64,000 nucleotides of DNA from Orobanche coerulescens. Taxonomy: Eukaryota; Streptophyta; Magnoliopsida; Lamiales; Orobanchaceae. Of this stretch, positions 59,136 through 64,000 are shown piece by piece; within the stretch, counting starts at the first letter, position 1; the number at the start of each line of letters is the position of its first letter. Position numbers and translations under genes: made by a program. Where the stretch lies: assembly GCA_033398695.1 (NCBI GenBank), contig CM065806.1, positions 40,325,001 to 40,389,000 of the forward strand, written 5' to 3'. The notes below the pieces were generated by a model. That model worked only from the letters and a program-made list of their open reading frames with translations, was not told where the DNA came from and did no database searches.

Positions 59136-59746
59136 GATGAAGGATGAATAATGATGGATCTAAGGGGTCTATTTATACACCTAAAGTCATCTAATAGCTC
59201 CAAAACTCCAGCATTATTACATTAGATCGGATCAATGCCATCCATCCCCTCAATAATGGACCAAAAGTATAAAAAATTAGGCAATGATCACTAATCTCCC
59301 AAGAGTTACGGCTGTAACATTGAGGAGTTACGACCGTAACATGGCTTCGTAAATTTGCATTTTGTGAGTTACGCCCGTATGGAGTTTCACTTCATTTTCA
59401 GCCCAGAATTTCTTAGACTTTGCGTTTTTGCCCCAAATCTTCTTCGGATGATAACTTTTGATATTTAACTCTGATTTTGAATCCGGAAAGACTACCGAAC
59501 TCGTCTAGGAAAGCCCTACAACATGAATACATAAAAGTTCAACAACGAGAATATTTTAGACACATGTTATTTCTTGAGTAAATCAGTAATTCAATCCGAT
59601 TAAGACTAAATTTACATCTTCATCTGATAAATAATAAAATTATTAGAAGTTAATTAATTCTAAGCAAAAACGAGTAGACTAGCTCAATTATGGGTGAAAT
59701 ATATCGATACAAACCATGGATAAGTGTATAAAACTGACACTTATCA
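59136..59746 (-). repeat. 5' LTR of Athila, last segment
   Basis: It contains the TATA box (about 59169-59180) and two palindromes (GTTACGGCTGTAAC at 59305-59318 and GTTACGACCGTAAC at 59327-59340), two fewer than the 3' LTR. It ends in CTTATCA and is followed by CCAGT. Confidence 0.92.
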
Positions 59747-59751
59747 CCAGT

Positions 59752-60134
59752 CACGTGTTAGCTCAAACCAATTTGTGTGAATGGTTGAAAGCAAAGATCT
59801 TTATATCAATTTGTGTGAACGATATATTGATTAGGTGTTATAATTACGTAGTTCTGTACGCAGTAATTATAATAAACTTTTTACTCCTGTGTGGAGGACC
59901 AGTGGACGTAGAGGGGTTTATCTCGAACCACTTTAAATACTGTGTTATTTACCTTCTGCCTTTAGTGTTTTATTAACTGTGATTATTTAATAAGTATACA
60001 ATGCACACCGAGTTGCTGTATCCTCAGCAACTTACTGTATTTAAGATTTTCGCTACGCACTCAGATTTAAAAACCGTACAGCTTGTTGTTTAAAACACTT
60101 TCCAATCTGTCTCCAGTATACTTAGTGGCCATCA
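59752..60134 (+). repeat. 3' LTR of the SIRE-like element, remainder
   Basis: It continues 27647-28482 after the Athila insertion and ends GGCCATCA, followed by the TATGA duplication of the outer insertion. Confidence 0.92.
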
Positions 60135-60139
60135 TATGA

Positions 60140-61776
60140 TTTTATGTGAATTATAAATCTGTAAAATTTTATTTTATTGATTTATAGGTCCTATATAAAA
60201 GTTAGAAACATCACGTTTTGGAAACGAGCCGAAAAACGAGACGAACGGAGGTCGGACTCGGCGGCCGAGGCGCCGAGTCAGCCGAGCCGTGCACAGCAGT
60301 GGCCAGACGGGAGGCACAGGTACCCAGATAGTAGAGTGACTCGCTCCAGTGGGTCACCCTCGGCCAGCCCCCTTTTTCGGGCTCGGTTTGCGTGATGGGC
60401 CCATTCCCACTTGTCTGGGACCTCGTTTAGTCTCTGTATTACGTTGTAATATTTTTTCACATTTTAAATTGAATTTAATTTGATTAAAATGTATATTTGG
60501 AATATTATTTTAATGGGAAAGATATTAAACGAAAAATACTATTTTTGGTCAGATTACTTCGAACGAATTGAAATGACGATTATTAGTGTTAATTGGATTA
60601 ATACCATTAAAATGAATAGATTGATTTTTATATTGATTGGACTAATAAATTAATTGATTATTTGATTTTAATGTCATATATATTAATTGGATTAATATTG
60701 TAAAAATTGAATAGATTAATTTTATAGATTAATTGGATTAATATATTGAAATTAATTATTTAATTTCATTGCCATTACATGTTGTGTAGAATCCTTATGT
60801 GATGGTGATATAGCTCGTGGACTTAATTTTGATTTGTTCGATTCGATTGGGTTGTAAAGGCCGTTTTGAGCCTATTTATTTTTGCTAGAAAATTTGTATA
60901 ATAAGATGCATTTTCCATGATGTAATTATTTATTTGGCTATGAAGAAGACCAAAGACAACCGACCGAGAAGACAAAGAATCGAAGACTGTTTTTATTTTC
61001 TTTATTGGGTCATTCGCTTGGCCCAGTACTTAGGAAAAAGTCCATGAGCTATATGTTGGTAGTAACTTGGTTGCTATTTACTGTTTTTCATTTTGAATGA
61101 TTGACAAACACAAACGCGCTTATAAATGAATTAATGTGCAAAGTGTAACATTAATCGCGAAATTCTCCCGACAACAAACAGACTAAGTTTGAAAAAGGTT
61201 ACGAGGTTTCCTACCATCCATCAAACTCGTAGAAAATTGTTATCCGAGCTAGTGTGCTATGCTTCCGAGTTATCGGGGTAGTACATTTTGTAGAGGTTGA
61301 AAAATTCTTGAGTGCATTTGATGCCTTCGGTTGGTGATAAATTTCACCTCTAGAAACCTGATAGGTTGCCGGGTGAGATTCAATAGTCAAACTGATAGAC
61401 GTTGATGGTCAACAACTTAGATAGTCTGGATTGCCAAGAAACCTGATAGGTTGAGGGCATGAAGACTAGGGGTAAAGAAGATCGAATCATCCGTTGGACG
61501 GGTTGGTATTGGACACCACTTTATAGAAATTAATAGGCAAGAAATCTGACAGGTTGCATCTGTTAAAATTTGTAAAGAACTTGAAAACCACTAAGAAGTC
61601 GATCTTACCATGACTTCCGTGTTATAACACGGGAGTGTGTAATTTCTATAAAATTAGTGGGAGCTGAGATAAGAATTATACAAGCCCTTAAATTCTATAT
61701 TCGGTCATAATAAAACAAGTCACTAATTCAATCTTGTCTAATTCAATGCAGAGAAACGAAACTATATCTCTCTAAA
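60140..61776 (+). other. Leader region of the outer Copia element
   Basis: Non-coding, joined to 20872-21012 before the SIRE insertion, giving a leader of about 1.8 kb. It contains a GC-rich patch (60225-60380, GAGCCG/GGCCGAGG words), long AT-rich TTAATTGGATTAAT stretches (60580-60770), and three AACCTGATAGGTT-type short hairpins (61355-61367, 61440-61452, 61543-61555). Confidence 0.7.
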
Positions 61777-62610
61777 ATGGCTAAGAACCCACTTTCAATA
61801 CTACTTGAAAAGAATCTCCTAACTGGCCCCAACTTCGTTGACTAGTTGCGGAATATGATGATTGTACTCAGCATGGAGTCTCTGGGATACGTCTTGGAGG
61901 TGGACATTCCACCGACTCTAGTCCAGACTAGGGGTAATCAGGAAGAGATTGACGTCCATGAAAAATGGGTCAAGGATAACGTGCTGGTCCGTGGTTTTAT
62001 GGTGGGCTCAATGTCTAATGAGATGCAGAAAGCGCACGAGAAAATGACTTCTGCTAGGCAGATTCTCGCACACTTGACCGAACTTTATGGAGAGCACGGT
62101 AGGACTGCTAGATATGAGATATTGTAGCAGTTATTCAGTGCTAGGATAAAGGAAGGGGAGAAAGTGGGAGACCACATCCTCAAGATGATCTCTATGATTG
62201 AGAGGCTCGAGGTGTTCAACTTTCATATGGATGTATCCCTTCAGATTGATCTCATCCTTCAATCTCTGCCTGACTCCTTCATGCAATTTGTAATGAATTT
62301 CAACTGTAATGAGATTTCATGCACATTAGCTGGGCTAATGATTAAACTGGTGACAGAACAGTCTAACATGAACCGAGAGAGGCTACTCTTGTGATGTCTT
62401 CTGGGCCTCGGAGGTCCAAGAACAAGAAGGAAAAGACCTACGAGCAGTATAAATCCAAGAAATGGGTGCAGAAAGGCAACGGAAGGCCCAAAAGGTTCAG
62501 ATGGTAGGCGGTCCAAAACCTATGGACAAATGTCCTAAATGCGGTGTGCTGGGCCACTGGTGCAGGACTTGTCCCAAGATCAATGTCGCATCAGGTACGT
62601 GTTGTTGGTT
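61777..62610 (+). pseudogene. Outer Copia gag, cut by an insertion
   Basis: The ATG at 61777 gives MAKNPLSILLEKNLLTGPNF. A TAG replaces Trp a few codons later. The UBN2-type capsid then reads WVKDNVLVRGFMVGSMSNEM, LTELYGEHGRTARYEIL, another TAG at 62125, and SARIKEGEKVGDHILKMI with LILQSLPDSFMQFVMNFN. After a frameshift near 62395 comes the zinc knuckle CPKCGVLGHWCRTC (C-x2-C-x4-H-x4-C, about 62530-62572). Similarity ends at 62610, where an Athila-like LTR starts. Confidence 0.87.
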
Positions 62611-63381
62611 TGATTCTTTAGTCTTATACTCGCAAGCGCACGATTTGTTCGATGTAGATATGCGGTGCAAGGTCGATTCCACAGGGAGGACTATACTAGT
62701 GAAGTCAAATGATTCCTATCGTTTTGAACCAAATTATATTAAATTCTAACCTAGTCCCAAATAATTTATTTTTGAATGGTTATAATAATTGCATTAAATA
62801 ACAGTAATTTTTAAGTAGATTTTAGATAAATTGATTTTAAATAATTTACTAGGGTTTAGAGTCCACCAATGTCTATTTATTATTTATTTTATATTTTAAT
62901 TCCAAGAAATTCGGGGAATAGATTAAATCAATCTCACTATTTCCTATAGATTTGACAATAAGTACAAAATTATAATTCAAATATAGATTTTCCTTCGCTT
63001 AAAAAATGTAATTTCTAAGCATTATATGTATCCAATTTAATGGAAAACAAATAATCAAAGAAATTAACTAATATCAATAATCACAAAGCAAGGGGGAATT
63101 TATAACTATCAAAAATACGTGATATAATTGATGAAATAATATTCCCCTATTGAAGCGAAAATCATAATCGTTAAAAATATTTATTTGGAATTATTATATA
63201 AATATTAATAATAATATAGACATGGTTTCATCATAACCCCAGTAAAAGAAAATTACTCACTCATAATAACAACACAAATAAATAAATATTCCATAATATT
63301 ATTACACAAATATAATTTTATTACACAATATTTTTTTTCTCTCCCTTACAATAATATCTCTCTATTTTTTCTCCTTTTTTT
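62611..63381 (-). repeat. Athila-like LTR edge and AT-rich remainder
   Basis: Only the outer approximately 100 bases can be aligned with the other Athila LTR. The rest is AT-rich, without recognised genes. How far the LTR extends cannot be decided here. Confidence 0.55.
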
Positions 63382-64000
63382 TCCTCCATCACTTATAATT
63401 GCTCGTGGTGTTCCAAATCTGGAAAAAATATTTTCTTTCAAAAATTTTACCACGACTTTGTGGTCATTTGTTTTGCAAGCAATTGCTTCTACCCATTTTG
63501 AAACATAATCGACGGCCACAAGGATGTAAAGATTGCCAAAAGAAATTGGAAAAGGTCCCATAAAATCTATGCCCCAAACATCAAATATTTCAATAATTAA
63601 AGTTGGGTTTAAAGGCATCATATTTCGTTTAGAAATTCGACCTAATCTTTGACATCTATCACATGTGCTGCAATATGAATGTGTATCTTTGAAAAGTGTT
63701 GGCCAATAAAAACCACATTGCAGAATTTTAGCAGTTGTTTTTTTTGAACTAAAATGACCTCCACATGCATGATCATGACAAAAGGAAATGATATTTTGTT
63801 GTTCATGTTCTGGCACACATCTCCTAATAATTTGATCGACAATATTTGAACAAATATGGATCATCCCAAAAGAATTTTTTTACTTCGTTTAAAAATTTTG
63901 TTTTATCTTGATTATTCCAATGAGATGGCATGTTACCGGTAACAAGGTAATTGACAATGTCGCATACCAAGGTATTTGAGAAAGCAGGACATGAGTTGTT
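63382..64000 (-). pseudogene. Athila-like integrase, truncated
   Basis: Minus strand: PWYATLSITLL-type lead-in near 63960 (with frame breaks), [20 protein letters not shown], the His/Cys finger [13 protein letters not shown] with [11 protein letters not shown], and the catalytic core start [26 protein letters not shown] and ISDGG. Similarity stops right after the second Asp (about 63382). What follows (63346-63381) is A-rich and unrelated, so the last catalytic Glu is absent. Confidence 0.88.

Larger units (their letters stand above)
28483..59746 (-). mobile_element. Athila Ty3/Gypsy element carrying four further insertions
   Basis: On the minus strand LTRs begin TGATAAGTGTCA and end ACGTGTCA. 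The left (3') LTR is 28483-30105; the right (5') LTR is 51716-52104, 56324-56890 and 59136-59746. The CCAGT duplication is perfect (28478-28482 and 59747-59751). It has the Athila-type Asp-tRNA primer site, gag-protease, RT, RNase H, integrase, a 3' ORF and the AAGTTTGGGGGGTG PPT. Removing the four inserts leaves about 12.1 kb, the usual Athila size. Coding regions carry scattered stops, so it is inactive. Confidence 0.95.
21013..60134 (+). mobile_element. SIRE-like Ty1/Copia element, interrupted in its 3' LTR by Athila
   Basis: LTRs start TGTTGGGATAAC and end GGCCATCA. The left LTR is 21013-22215; the right LTR is 27647-28482 plus 59752-60134. Target duplication TATGA is perfect. Between the LTRs lie gag with a zinc knuckle, protease, integrase and RT on the plus strand. 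Without the Athila insertion the element is about 7.9 kb. The gag/UBN2 type, the WLRDHPQELIIGN linker and the A/G-rich PPT fit the SIRE group; the lineage call is an inference. All genes are broken and RNase H is missing. Confidence 0.9.
19149..62610 (+). mobile_element. Outer Ty1/Copia retrotransposon, partial, carrying the large nest
   Basis: A 1723-bp LTR (19149-20871, TGTTATAATGG...CTCAACA) is followed by a Met-tRNA primer site and 140 bases of leader. The SIRE-like nest is then inserted at 21013 with a perfect TATGA duplication (21008-21012 and 60135-60139). The leader resumes at 60140 and the gag frame starts at 61777. The gag is cut at 62611 by another element, so pol and the 3' LTR lie beyond the window or are lost. 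Confidence 0.85.
62611..64000 (-). mobile_element. Second Athila-like element, internally deleted
   Basis: The left edge, TGATTCTTTAGTC then CTCGCAAGCGCACGAT and GATTCCACAGGGAGG, aligns with the start of the first Athila LTR (TGACACGTCTTTAGTG, CGCAAGTGCACGAT, GATCCCACGAGGA). Athila-type integrase begins only about 770 bases later, so the 3' ORF, the integrase C-terminus and much of the LTR/UTR are missing. The element leaves the window on the right. Confidence 0.75.

Overview
The window looks like intergenic DNA from a large, repeat-rich flowering-plant nuclear genome, probably a eudicot, although the species cannot be fixed from sequence alone. I found no intact host gene, tRNA or rRNA. Almost every base belongs to a retrotransposon or DNA transposon. 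The plant call rests on the lineages present: Ty3/Gypsy Tat (with a second, archaeal-type RNase H), Athila and Tekay-like chromoviruses, Ty1/Copia SIRE-like elements, a CACTA element and a Stowaway-type MITE.

Layout. 1-19148 is a minus-strand Tat element (integrase, RNase H, RT, protease, gag, then a 0.5 kb LTR). It is split by a complete Tekay-like element (868-11142, flanked by GGTCT/GGTCA) and by a 3.6 kb solo LTR (12745-16382, TGAAC duplication). From 19149 a second composite begins: a Copia element (LTR 19149-20871, gag at 61777-62610) runs to the right part of the window. A SIRE-like Copia (21013-60134, TATGA duplication) is inserted in it. An Athila element (28483-59746, CCAGT duplication) sits in the 3' LTR of that Copia.

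The Athila carries four insertions. They are a gag-only Copia element with an intact 464-residue gag ORF (31557-35837, TACTC), a non-coding 8.4 kb LARD-type element (39491-47862, AGCAT), a 4.2 kb non-autonomous CACTA element (52105-56320, TCT) holding a Stowaway MITE (55196-55487), and a 2.2 kb solo LTR (56891-59130, TATAT). Subtracting the inserts gives about 12.1 kb for Athila and 7.9 kb for the SIRE-like element, both normal for those families. At 62611 a second, deleted Athila-like element interrupts the outer Copia gag. The deepest nest has five levels: Copia, SIRE, Athila, CACTA, MITE.

Function. Nearly all pol genes are dead, with stops, frameshifts, lost catalytic Asp residues and a missing RNase H. 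The LARD and the gag-only element keep PBS and PPT but no pol, so they would depend on partners in trans. The most unusual signal is shared by most of the LTRs: each carries a cluster of 12-16 bp palindromes just upstream of its TATA box, and the palindromic word differs by family (TTACGTACGTAA, TTACGGCCGTAA, CTATCGGCCGATAG, TTAGCGCACGCTAA, AGTATTTAAATACT). Athila repeats its own word about twelve times inside the element, between pol and the 3' ORF, where a TATA-like box and a splice-acceptor-like site follow. This could be an internal promoter or a family-specific protein-binding array.
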